This document shows, piece after piece, positions 17,701-34,309 of a stretch of DNA of 64,000 nucleotides. The notes beneath the pieces were generated by a model, which worked only from the letters and a program-made list of their open reading frames with translations, was not told where the DNA came from and did no database searches. The position numbers and the translations under genes are program-made. This stretch comes from Phaeosaccion multiseriatum. Its lineage: Eukaryota > Ochrophyta, other classes. How positions within the stretch are numbered: position 1 is the stretch's first letter; the number at the start of each line of letters is the position of its first letter. The DNA is taken from the NCBI GenBank assembly GCA_965112735.1, contig OZ218954.1, forward strand, positions 2,232,001-2,296,000, read 5' to 3'.

Positions 17701-19376
17701 TGTGTTGGTAGGGGTGTAGGGAGGGGAGGAAGGGGGGAGGGGAAAGTGTGAGGGATGGGGGAAGGGAGGGGAGAGGCGAGTGAGGCAGCTCTCGTGAGAA
17801 CCCACACAGCCCACGCCCACGCCTACGCCCACATCTCACGGCCCACGACGCACCTTCTCATCGTCTCCATGTATGGTCTGCAGCTGCATGAAAGTAGAGG
17901 CGTCTACCCGAGCGGCCTTGAGCTTGGCCTTCCACTTGCCCCTCCTAAGGGCCTGCTCCTCCATGGCCTTGCGGTCGGCCTCCTGCTGCATCCTCGAGAG
18001 CCGCTCTTCAAGCCACTCCACGCCCTTGTTGCGCCGCGCATCTCTGTTCGCCCGTTTGAATTCCTGCCGTGGATGGGGTGGGTGGGGTGGGTGCGTGTGC
18101 GACACCGAGGCGAGAGATACACGCAAGAGTGTGAATCATTACTTTCAGAGCAATGTGCCGCTTGCGCTCGCTCGCGTGCGTGCATGCATACATGCGTACA
18201 TGCATATAAGCACACACACATACACATACATACACAAGTAAGTACCCACGTACGTACGTACGTACGTACCCGTAACCGTCGCATCTTCCTATTGTACTTC
18301 TTCTTGGCAGGCTTCACAAAGCCCTTCTCCAATATAAGAGCGCCCATCTTGGCCGTGATGACAGTGAAGGACTTTGCCGACCTCCCTGCACGCTTCGTGG
18401 TGGTGCCGAGACTTTGCACCGTGCCAAGAACACGCTGCGTGGCAAGGCTTGCTCTGGGCAGGAAGGGGTCGGCGTTAGCGCTAGCGTTGGGCCTGCCTGC
18501 CCCTCCTGCTGATTTGATGGGGGAAGGAATCCACGGAAGCCCCATTTGTCTACGCCTTAGTATGCTCATACCCACCCCCTTAGATTCCGTGTGAGAAGGA
18601 CCAACCATTGTGGAACCCTCGGCGGCGGCCTTTGGACTTGGGGGGAGAGCGACAACGCCCTGGTGTGTGGCCTTTAGTTTGACGTTTTTCACGAGCCGGG
18701 GCGTGTGGTGGAACATTTGCTTGCCCGTCCTCTTGTCTCTTACATTTTCCCACCGCAGATCTCCAAAATCTCCACTGTACTCGGTGCTACTGTCGCTGCT
18801 GTCGCTGCTGTCACTGCTGTCACTGTCGTCGTCACTGTCGCTGCTGCTGCTGCTGTTGTCACTGCCACTCGAATCGTCGGAAAATTCAAGAGCAAAGCCG
18901 AATTCATTCATCAAGCTTCCCCCTGTCCCGCTCTTCACCGTGCCGCCTCCATGCTCTTCTCCTCCCCCACCCGTTGCTATGCTTCCCCCTCCCGCACCAC
19001 CGGCGTTACTCTTGCCACCCTCCTCCGCCACGGACCCCCACCCATAGGCCACAGGCCCATCGCCCTTACCCTCCGTCACACTCGCCTCTCCTCGACTCCC
19101 TTTTCCTTCGCTCGCCGAGCCTCCTCCTGTAGCCTCCTCTATCGCACTCCCGCTCCTCGCCCCGGGCTTTAGCCCCCGGCTTCCCCCCTTACTAGACGAT
19201 GTCCTGCTGCGGTGGCGAGCGTCATCCTCGTCAGATGATGACGAGGAGGAGCTATCCCAGGATGAGTCCGAGGAGTAGCCGCTGCTGCTGCTGCCGCCCC
19301 CGCCTCCCCCCCGCGGTAGCTTCCGCTTGAAAGACTTGGGTGCGGTCTTGAAGAACGGCACCGGTGTTGACATCAT
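14794..19376 (-). CDS. Coiled-coil protein with C-terminal leucine-rich repeats
   Basis: Unnamed, 1,013 residues. Exons on the minus strand: 18270-19376, 17854-18063, 17460-17699, 16411-17144, 15908-16036, 15469-15647 and 14794-15236. The N-terminus (PVPFFKTAPKSFKRKLPRGG) leads into a Ser/Asp-rich low-complexity region and a WENVRDKRTGKQMFHHTP segment. Two exons code helical, charged sequence typical of coiled coils (WLEERLSRMQQEADRKAMEE; EEEAVVKAKQDADKLVLRG). A Gly-run exon comes from a TCC-repeat. The C-terminal repeats are ribonuclease-inhibitor-type LRRs: LLVLQLPWCSIDNRGVRALC, LESLGLRGNGVG, LTHLDLSRNVL, LTHFNLSYNTI and MQVLDLRGNYV. Frame closure requires a GC-AG intron between exons 5 and 6. 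It is divergent from MKS1, so a ciliary role is possible but unproven. Confidence 0.75.
15003..15030 (-). repeat. Variant of the CAG-TTGGTGATACAGC motif in the LRR gene
   Basis: On the minus strand GCTGTTGGTGATGCAGCAAC, next to a CAG run, coding ELLVMQQQ in the last LRR exon. One base differs from the core of the other copies. Confidence 0.5.
15648..15907 (-). other. GC-AG intron in the LRR gene
   Basis: Exon 5 ends AG and the intron begins GCAAGTAAC; it ends CCTCAG. Only this donor restores the LRR frame (IDN-R-GVRAL), and AG|GCAAGT is the usual consensus of GC-AG introns. A GT donor four bases downstream (CAA|GTAACA) breaks the frame. The intron body is rich in GTGTGTGC repeats in sense orientation. 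Confidence 0.75.
16127..16159 (+). repeat. Intron-borne ~30-bp dispersed element, copy 3
   Basis: TTTATTGACTTAATAGGAAT then CACCTAAGAACG, inside LRR-gene intron 4 (16037-16410), antisense to that gene, about 90 bases from exon 5. Confidence 0.6.
16622..16755 (+). repeat. (TCC)n microsatellite inside LRR-gene exon
   Basis: About 130 bases of CTC/TCC repeats. Read on the minus strand in the coding frame it gives a run of over 30 glycines in exon 4 of the LRR protein. Confidence 0.85.
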
Positions 19377-19830
19377 CTTGACTCGCCCCTCCCCTTTTCG
19401 GTTGTGAGACCGTCTCCTTGTGCTCGCTGCTGCCACTACTGCTGCTGCTGCCACCTACTTCTTAACCTCATCGAATGAATCTGTTCCGCACCAGGCATGT
19501 GAGCATCTTTGGACACGTCTCTCTGCCCCCCAGCCCCTGTATTACACCCTGCATCAAAGAGTCTGTCTAAAAGTAACGTCTGAGGACCAGCCCGCCGTCG
19601 GACTTCCAACCGTCTGCCGCCGCGATCGCGAGTATCTCGGCCCCCTCTCTTCTTCCTCGCTGCTTGTGGGCTCGTGGAACGGGGGAGGTGTGCTGCGTGT
19701 GCCGTTCTACCAGAAGCCTCCACAAATCAGGAGGAAATGGCCAATGGCCGAGCTCAACACGCCTTTGCTTTTCGATCTTCATAGTTCACCAGGGTCGCCG
19801 CCCTCTTCCGGCTGTCCCTAGCCGGCTGCC
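19377..19830. promoter_or_regulatory. Divergent promoter region, LRR gene / MKS1
   Basis: A 454-base spacer between two outward-read start codons. It has a 133-codon open frame (19420-19821) of ordinary composition but no recognisable motif, which I treat as chance. I looked for an RFX X-box palindrome, expected for ciliary genes, and saw no convincing match. Confidence 0.45.
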
Positions 19831-26152
<6,322 letters not shown>

Positions 26153-26362
26153 AAGAGACAAGCGTGGGTGTGTCTTGTCGTGTTGTGTCGTGGTCGGGGC
26201 CAAGTATTATTATTCTCTTCACTTTCAATTCGTTACATAATAATTATGTAATAAAAGGGTCTTTCCATGTCCCCCCCCTCCCGGAGCGCCTCAGCCTTCC
26301 CTCTACACACTTTCTCACAGACTCACTGACTCACTCACTCACCCCCTCACCCATTCACTGAC

Positions 26363-29300
26363 TTACGCGAACATGAAGGTCTGCTTCGAGGCCGCCCCCA
26401 GCATATGCCTCGCACGCTTCAGCCCCACAAGGCGAGTGAGCCGCAGCTTATCAAACGCAGAGAACATCACCAGGCTCGAAGCAGAGGCGTCTTCGTCCTG
26501 CTGCAGAGACCCCTCTTCTTCTCCTCCTCCTCCTCGTTCTCCTCCGCCTCCTGCTGCTGCTGCTGCGGCCCCTGCTCCTGCTTCGAGGAGGTTGAGAAGC
26601 TCCGGGTAGAAGTGCGTGTTCACGGGAAGGGCTGTGTGTGTGTGCGCGCGTTGCGTTTCCGGTTGCGTTCATTGTTCAAACACAAGCAAAGTCGGGAGGG
26701 GAGGGGGAGGGGAGGGGTTGAGATGTCACTGCAGGGACTAGAAAGCGTGTGTGTGCCCAAGGAAAGTAGGAAGCGGCAGTAGCAGCAGTAAGCAGCAGTG
26801 AGCCGCAGTGAGCAGCAGCAATTGGTGGTCTAGCAGGAGACAAGAGAAGAGTCTGTGTGGGGAAGGTAGCATCGGGCCGGGCATAATGCCGGCACCTATG
26901 CTCGGGGGGTGAGTGACAAGCGACAGTAGAGCGACAGCAGAGCGACAGCAGATAGAAAAGAGAAGGGAGAGCATCTCCTTTTCTCCGTCTCTCTCCCTCT
27001 CCCTCTGTGTCGGCCAGACTCCTTCCCCCCCCCCCGCCTCTCCCTGTGTCTCTCTTCGCTTTGCTCTTTCTCTCTCCACTCTGTCATCATTCGCTTTGCA
27101 CTTTCTCTCTCCACCTTTTTTTGCTCTTGTTGCTCTTACCATAAAAGACAAGGTGCTTCATCCCCGAGATGCGAAACCGATTGTAAAAGTGGCACCTCTC
27201 CGTGTAGAGCATGATGCGCTTCTGCCCATGGAAGAATCGTGCCCTCCCCCTCGTCACCTCTGTGGGCCTGCTGTACTCGCTTACAGCCACCATGGACACC
27301 TCCTCCCGGATCAGGTGGTTGCGCTGATTGGGGGGGGGGGTGGTTGGGTTGATTGGGGGGTGTTGTTGGGGGTGATTAGAGTGTGGTGGGGACATTTTAT
27401 TGACTTTTAGGAATCAACCTAAGAATTTCGTGTAGTGGACGGTGGTGTAGAGAGGGCGGGGGCGGTGTATTGCAGGACGAGCCAGCGAGAGAGAAATGAC
27501 GAGAGAAGCAGAGGCATATGGGTGGAACAGGTGAGGGTGAGGCAGGTCCACCGCGGCTCCATGTGGGACTCTTTCGTCTGTTGGTTGTTAAAGGGCCACT
27601 TTCAGGCTAGCAAACGGTATCGGCGGGAATCCCCACCCCTGTGTGCATGTTGGTGATACGTAGTTACAACTTCAACTTCAACTTACCACACGGACGAAGT
27701 CGAAGTAGGAGGGGATGAAGATGGCCGTGTGAGACTGGTTAAGGGCCAGGACTTGCGGTAGGAGCACCTGTACAGAGGAAAGAGGAGAGCGTAGCAGTTG
27801 GTTATACAGACGCGGAGGAGGGAGAGAGAGCCCCAGTTGTATACACACACGCACACACCTGCGTAAAGTACTCAAAGCGCGAGTCTTCATGCTCAGCCAG
27901 AGAGGCGTGGGGCAAGCGGTGAAACACCTGTCTGACCGGCACGATGACGTCATGAATAGAGCCTTCACTGTGCCGCTTGGTGACCTTGATTACCCCCGCG
28001 TGGTTCCGGCTGAAGGAGCTCACCAACGAGTTCACGGCAGGGTCCGAGAGAGATCCGAGAACGATCGTCTGTCTGAAGAGCTGAGAAGGCGTCCAAGATC
28101 AACGGAAGGAATGGCATTATGTACCGGCGACGACGTGGGAGGGGCGGGTTCGGAGGCAAGGGGGGAGCTTTAAAAGCAAAGCACACGCACGCACACAAGC
28201 ACACACACGCACCGCCACCAAGCAAACAGAGGGTCAAGCGACAGAGGGGCGAGGGACTCCTCTCTCTGCCTTGCCCCTCTTCCTTGCCCCTTGACACACA
28301 CACACACACACACACACACGACCACGCACACACGCACACGCACACACACAAACAAATACGTAATTCGCAGGCTGATTCCTGTAAGTCAATCTATTGCCCC
28401 TTGACTCTCTCACCTGTGCCTGTTCATTGAGGAAGCAGTCCCTGACCCTGGAGAAGTCCGTGTTGTGATCCGCCTTGGGGCTCTGGTTCAGCAGCTCCAT
28501 CACGTCGACCACGTGTCCCCAGTTCTGCATCAGCATCTGGCGACGACGGTGGAGGGCAGGGCATCACCAACACGACAAGTAGGGAGGGGGAAGGGTATCA
28601 CCAACACGGCAAGTAGGGAGGGGGACAGGTAACAAGTAGAGAGAGGGGAGATGGGAGGGGGAGAGGGGCACACACACGTGTGAATGAGCACATCACACCG
28701 AGGCGGCGAAGGCCTCGACTAAAGTGAGCAAAGCGAGTTCCTTGCAGCAAAGGGACAAGTCTTTGTCTTCAAGGAAAGAGAGCACATGAATATTACGATA
28801 ACAACCCACACAAAACTCACCACATCAGTGCGGTCGAGCACCACAACCTCGATGCTGCTAAGGAAGTCCGCTCCCCCGTCGCCCCCCCCTCCTCCTCCTC
28901 CTCCTCCTCCTCCTCCTCCTCCTCCTCCTCCTCCTCCCTCCTCGTCGTCCGCTGCGGCATCAATCTGCAGCTTGAGGCCCAGGGGAGAAGCGAGGATAAT
29001 ATCGCTCTGATAGAACTCCGCATAGAGCCTCAGCTGCACCAACCCCCCTCCCGCATTGCCCCCCTTCGTCTTCCCTTCCCCTCCTTCTCCTCCTCCCGCT
29101 CCTCGTCCTGAGGCCCTGGCCTTTGGCAGCAGTGAAACGCCAATCTTGAAGTCATCGTCCGTGTTCTTACCGGGGCCAAAGAGGGCCTGCCAGTCGCTAG
29201 GCTTGGAAGCGATGACCATCTTTTCTCTGTCACCAGGAGCAACGACGACAAAGAGAGGGAGAGGGGGTGGGGGGGGGGTATAGACAGAGGGAGAGAGAGA

Positions 29301-31748
29301 GGGAGGATAAGGAGGAAGGCAAGACGACGAACAAAGGTGGAGGTGGAAGGAGAGCGAAACAGAGAGGGAGGGAGAAACCCGAGAGCCCGAGAGACAGAAC
29401 GGCGAGCCCCCTTCCTGTCCCTTTCCGTACCTTTCCTTCCTGGCCCTCTCCTTGGCGGATAGCGTCTTCTTGTCAACCATCTCCCCCCCCCCCTTCCTCG
29501 CCCCCTCCTCCTCCTCCTCCTCCTCCTCATCGTCATCGTCGTCGTCCGAGGAATCCGGCGCGCCTCGATATTCATTCTCGAACCTCTCCCAGTGAGCCAC
29601 ATTCCGTGCTCCACCTTTCCCTCCCCTCCCTTCTCCCCCTCCTCCTCCGGCCACCTCCACCATTGCCTCCACCATGTCGAGGGCCTGTGAGCGGCATGGG
29701 CAGAGCACCAACACCTTCGGCCGAGTGAAGCCCTGATCCTTCATCCAAGTCTCCTCCTCCTGCCCCCCATCAGCGCCGCCGCCACCACCGGTGATTAATC
29801 TGGACGTGACCAAGCTTGAGCCTGCCGGAGGAGAAGTAAGGACAGCCGCCGCAGAAGCCGCCGCCGCAGCATCCTCCTGCTTCTTCTTCTTGCCGCTCTT
29901 CCGCCTCTCCTTCTCCTCCTCGGCCGCGAGTGCTCGCTCCAACCTTGCCTTGTCGCTCGCCTTTCTCAGCTTGGCGTTGTGCTTGATGACACGCTTGCGA
30001 CTCCGTAAGACATGGTTCAGTACGTGCGCCGCATACGCCTTTCGCACCTCACGCGACCCGGCTTCGAATCCTCTCTCCTCTTCTTCTTCATCCTCTTCCC
30101 CACTACTCCGAGCGTCGCTCCTGCTGGCGGCCTGGCTGCTGCTTCCACTGCTGCCAAATGCGTCGAAGACAACGTCCGCATAGGAGAGGAGGCAAGGAAG
30201 CAGCGCCTCCTGCAGAGGGGTGGCGTCTGAAAACCCTTTCGCCAGCTCCGGGGACACCCTCCACTCCTCCCGCAAAGTAAGGTCCGGCTTGGCGCCACAG
30301 GGAGGCGAGAGCACAAGAGCATTGCCTATGCCCTTGCCCTTACTTGACTTGCTCCCTGCACCCTTCCTACTGTTCCTACTGGTACCACCTCCTTCTCCTG
30401 CATGCCCCAGGGGCCGAGGTAGTCCTACTACGCGATTGGAGGGCACACACTCCAGCCCAAGCTTCTCGAAAGCCTGGAGCATCGGCGCCGCCCCTGCTGC
30501 TGCATCAGCTGCTGCTTCATCATCTGCTGACGCTGGTCCAGAGTGCCCATTCGCTGTGCCATTCGCCTTGCCATTGGCCTCACCCTGACCGTCTTTGTTC
30601 CCATTCCTACTTCGACTCTTACCACTACCACTGCGTGCTTTGCTCTTCTTGCTAGCGAACTGGGGTCTGGCGCTCAGCATCTGTTCGCTCTCCGTCGGCT
30701 CAAAGACGCTTCTGGAGAGGAAGTGTTCGTGATATGCATCGCTACCGCCGCCGCTCGCAGAAGAGGCAGTGGCCGGGCCTGCGGTACTTCTGCCTGTCCC
30801 TTCGACGTCGCGCCCACTGTCAGAGTCGCTGTCGATTTCTTCCTCCTCTTCTTCTTCCTCCTCGTCCGCGTCGTCCTCTTCCTTCTTCTCTTCTTCCTCC
30901 TCGTCCTCTTCTTCTTCTTCTTCTTCTTCTTCTCCGTCTTCTTCTTCCTCCTCGTCCTCTTCTGCCTCCTCCTCGTCGTCCTTCTCTCGCACTTCTTCTA
31001 TTACTTGCTCAAAATCAGGATCGTCTTCATCGTCCTCGTCGCTACTCTGATAGGCCATGTCCCTTCCCTCCTCCTCCATCCTCCTCATTCTCATCAGTGT
31101 CCGCAGCTGAGGGTCCATCTTCTTCCGGGCTCCTCCCCTTCCACTCCTAAAGCTCTGGAGGAGCCGCATATAGTCCGTCGATGGACTACCATCTCCTCCT
31201 CCCATGCTTTCCCCATCTCTCCCCTCCTCCTCGTCCTCATCACTTGACTGCTGATACTCATTTCTCTGCACTGATGCGACCTCAGACGTCCTCCTCCGCT
31301 TCAGCCCTGGCCCGCCGGCGGTCCCCGCTACAGAGCCTCCCATCCGCTTACTTCGCTGTCTGTTGAGCTTCTTTGCGCCCTTCTGGACGACCGGAGCAGC
31401 GGCCGACAAGACCCGGGACCCCACAGTGACACCCACTGGCTGGTTGGGTACCGCCATCTTATCGCCAAAGTCCCACTCACTCTTCCGTATCGCCTTTCTC
31501 TTCTTCTGCCTGTTCGCCTGCTCCTGATTCTCTTGCGTCGGCCTTTGCTCGCGCCTCCGCCTCGGCTCCTCCTCTCCACTCCTCCCCTCATTTCCGCCCC
31601 CGAAACCTGCCGCTTTGTTGTCCTCATCGCTGGCGTAGTCTCCCTCATCACCCCATTCTTGCTTCTTGCCCTTCTTCTTTTTCCCTCCGCCCTTGGCCTT
31701 CTTTCCCTTCTTGGCCGAGGCAGCAGCTGGCCCACGGCCTCTCGCCAT
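26363..31748 (-). CDS. UTP25: UTP25-type nucleolar ribosome-biogenesis protein
   Basis: UTP25 (Def/DIEXF) is a DEAD-helicase-like small-subunit processome factor for 18S rRNA maturation in the nucleolus. Minus-strand exons: 29431-31748, 28821-29226, 28414-28536, 27859-28080, 27687-27767, 27140-27323 and 26363-26631, giving 1,200 residues. The first 480 residues are Lys-rich then very acidic (EEEDEEEE runs), longer than in yeast. The conserved part has PKVLVLCPCRSQALDMVEAM, VAHWERFENEY, SKPSDWQALFGPGKNTDDDF, IGVSLLPKA, LYAEFYQSDIILASPLGL, FLSSIEVVVLDRTDV, MQNWGHVVDVMELLNQSPK, FIPSYFDFVRV, VSEYSRPTEVTRGRARFF, MLYTERCHFYNRFRISGMKH and a C-terminal KRARHMLGAASKQTFMF. Classical helicase ATP-binding residues are not evident, as is usual for the family. 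It shares a 228-base divergent promoter with the nucleoredoxin gene. Confidence 0.93.
27394..27429 (+). repeat. Intron-borne ~30-bp dispersed element, copy 4
   Basis: TTTTATTGACTTTTAGGAAT then CAACCTAAGAATTTCG, inside UTP25 intron 5 (27324-27686), antisense, about 70 bases upstream of the exon 6 acceptor in gene direction. Confidence 0.6.
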
Positions 31749-31976
31749 GTTTGCTCTACGACCGCCTCCTCAGTTCGCTCCTCTTCTCTTGTTGCCTCCT
31801 CGACTCCTCACCTCTACTTCCGCCTAACCCCCTTGTTTTCTCCCCTACGCATTTCTCTCCTTGCCGTACTTCCCACAGCTGTGTGTGCGCGTGCGGCCGC
31901 AAATGAGATTGCCAAGTGCACCTGTTGTAATACAAGGAGAATTTCAGGGTCAGCTCTCCTCTTCTCTCTCGGGTTC
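31749..31976. promoter_or_regulatory. Divergent promoter region, UTP25 / nucleoredoxin-like gene
   Basis: 228 bases between outward-read ATGs, pyrimidine-rich on the plus strand, without an obvious TATA box. Confidence 0.45.
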
Positions 31977-32801
31977 ATGGAGGCCTTGGCGGCGATCATC
32001 GGCAAAGATGGGAGATCAGGAAGCCCGGCAGAGATCCTGAAAGGTACGGCAACTGTAGGAGAGTCGGATGCGAAATTGGAGAGAAAATTAAGACTTCCTT
32101 CTTTCCTCTGCTTGCTCTCTGCCCTCTACAGCACCGGTGACGGCGCTGTACTTCTCAGCGAGATGGTGTCCAGACTGCCGCAATGGTGGAGATGGGGTAG
32201 TCACGGCCGCTGTGGCTGCCTTAGGCGAGTCAATCGACGTGGTGCTCGTGTCCAGCGAAGCCTCCAAGGAGGCCTTCGACGCTCAGCGGGAGGCGCTCCC
32301 AGGGTGAGTGGATTGCTCCATTTCGATTGATAGCGTCCCTTCCTTATAGGGCCGTTCCTCTCGCTGCTCCGGCGTCCGCTCCCTTCGCTCACTGCCTCTC
32401 TCGGCACCGGACCCACAGGTTGGCGGCGCTCCCCTTTGAAGGCGACGAGAGAAGCCAGTCCAAAGTTCGCTACGGCGTCTGTGCTGGCAAGGAGGCGGCC
32501 GGGCTGGGTATAACGGTACGTGTTGATTTTTTATGATAGGCAAGGAGGTTGTGGGCCGCCTCCTTGTGCCATACACTATATCGCTCACCTTCTCCTCCCC
32601 CTCTCTTCTTCTCTTGTCCACTTTCTCCAACTACCCGGAGAGCAGGATCGCAAGGGCGGGATTCCCACCCTCCTGATTCTAGAGAGCGCTGCGAGCGGCA
32701 AAGTACTGTCCTTGGACGGTATGGGGGACATTTCTACAAAGGGGGTGGAGGCGGCGTGTGAGGGCTGGAAGACTGCCATCCAGGCATCAAGAGAAATCTA
32801 G
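31977..32801 (+). CDS. Nucleoredoxin / tryparedoxin-like thioredoxin-fold protein
   Basis: Small redox protein of 163 residues from exons 31977-32043, 32132-32303, 32419-32515 and 32646-32801. The fold is recognised by an N-terminal GKDG hairpin, VTALYFSARWCPDCR with the redox CxxC, IDVVLVSSEASKEAFDAQRE, the family segment LAALPFEGDERSQSKVRYGV, then the cis-Pro GGIPTLLILES and the terminal LSLDGMGDIS. Relatives use WCPPC; here the second Pro is Asp (WCPDC). No leader is seen, so it is probably cytosolic or nuclear. It reduces or oxidises protein disulfides (family knowledge); its partner is unknown. It is convergent with the CreA gene. Confidence 0.88.
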
Positions 32802-33081
32802 TCTATGATTGGATTATACTGCTAGTTGGTGGAGAAACGCCACCAAATACCCAGCATCTTAAGTTTTCTTCAAGTGCCGCTTTCAGCTCTCTCTCTCTCT
32901 CTCTCTCATGTGGCATGAGGAAAGCGGTCGCTTGGAGCCCCGTCCCCTGAAAACCCTTCGCCGCTTCGCCCCGCCATTCTGCACGCTTACATAGCTATCC
33001 AGGCGTAGCCATACACAAGCTGTAAACAGCAAAAGAGACCATAAATGCAGTCTGTCCCTTCTGTTGGAGTAGAGTGCTCTC
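32802..33081. other. Tail-to-tail spacer, nucleoredoxin / CreA
   Basis: 280 bases holding both 3' UTRs. A (CT)n tract sits at 32886-32907. No gene seen. Confidence 0.4.
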
Positions 33082-34183
33082 TTACTGCACGTGCACTGCG
33101 CACATGCTGCTCTTGAAACGGCTCTTGTTTGAGTCGCTGGTCTTGTCCAGTTTGTCCGCGTACGACACATAGACCAGGGTGTCTGCGTCTTTGTCATATA
33201 AGCGACGCACCTGAAGGAGGGGGAGAAGAGCAAAAGGAAAGAGAACAGAACAGCGCTTGCATCAGTTATGGAGCTTCACACTCCCCCCACCCCCTTCCCT
33301 CGATTCCGTCTGTCTTCCTTCCTTCCCCCTTCCTTGCCGTGCTGTACGCCAATTGGTCCTCCGCCCCTCACCTTAATGCTCTTGAAGAACACGCTCCTGC
33401 TCTCGCTGAAGACCTCCTCCCCGTCCTTACTCGTGTTGATATCACCAACCTACGAAACAAATATGCACGAGGCGTAACCGTAAGGTAGGTAGGTAGGCCT
33501 CAAAAAAAATAGATGGGGGGGCCAAGTGAGGCAGCAACGCCCCCTCTCTTACCTTCATGGGCCCCGTTCTGGCGCAGGTCATTGAGGCGCTGGAGGGGTC
33601 GGAGAAGAAGTTCTTGGCACTGCTCAGCTTCTCGGTGATGGGCTTGGTGAAATCGCTGACGTAGATAGACACACCTTCGACCTGAGGCGCGTGGGAGGAG
33701 GAGCGACACATGAGTGCGTGGAACATGAACATGCCATCGCATCTCTCTCTCTTTGGAGCATTCCCTACCTCTTTGCCTGCCTCCCTTCATCCCTCCCTCC
33801 CTTCCTCCCTCCCTCCCTAAGCCCTCCCACCGTCTCTCATCTACCTTTGGGTCGTTGAAAGCTTCCACCGTCAGAGTGTCTTTGAACACGAATCCCGATG
33901 CCGCGATTTCTCCTACGGTTCGCTTGTCCTCTGATGCTACTGCCACTGGTGGGCTTGGGAGGGGCAAATAGGGCACGACGGGTTGACCCAAAGTGACTGC
34001 AACAATTCCTACCATGACCGCCTTCTGTACAGCCTTCTGGGATGCTTGGTGGAGCCACTCCACAGGACTGGAGGTCGTCCCCCTACTGCTGCTGCTGGTG
34101 CTTTTCAGCGACATCGATAGCTGAGGGACGAAAGCATGGCTTGCGCTTATAGCCAGGACCAGGAGCAGTGGCAACAGGCGCAT
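33082..34183 (-). CDS. creA: CreA-family protein, predicted plastid-targeted
   Basis: Homologue of bacterial periplasmic CreA, whose biochemical role is unknown. It has 224 residues from exons 33845-34183, 33553-33681, 33372-33449 and 33082-33210, all introns phase 0. The signal peptide MRLLPLLLVLAISASHA is followed by FVPQLS, matching the heterokont plastid bipartite leader, then a Ser/Thr-rich transit segment and a second hydrophobic stretch (AVMVGIVAVTLGQPVVPYL) that could route it to the thylakoid lumen. The CreA core reads VEAFNDPKVEGVSIYVSDF, SSASMTCARTGPM, EVFSESRSVFFKSIKVRRLY and ADTLVYVSYADKL. The ATG at 34183 is preferred over 34261 because it puts the hydrophobic core at the N-terminus. 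Divergent from the hydrolase gene, also plastid-like. Confidence 0.88.
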
Positions 34184-34309
34184 GATGGTGGTGAGAAGTC
34201 GAAAGGAAGGGGGGAAAATAAGCGGGAGGAACGAGAGAGAAACGTGTTTCCGAGATGACATCCTCACCAAGGGGGATGATGGGTTGTGTCAGAAGTCAAA
34301 ATAGAAAAG
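34184..34309. promoter_or_regulatory. Short divergent promoter shared by two plastid-targeted genes
   Basis: Only 126 bases separate the two start codons, so the CreA-like and hydrolase genes must share promoter elements. If CreA starts at 34261 instead, the gap is 48 bases. Confidence 0.5.

Noticed and set aside
19420-19821. 133-codon ORF between the LRR gene and MKS1
   Set aside because: No recognisable motif, lies in a divergent promoter spacer, and no splice or homology support.
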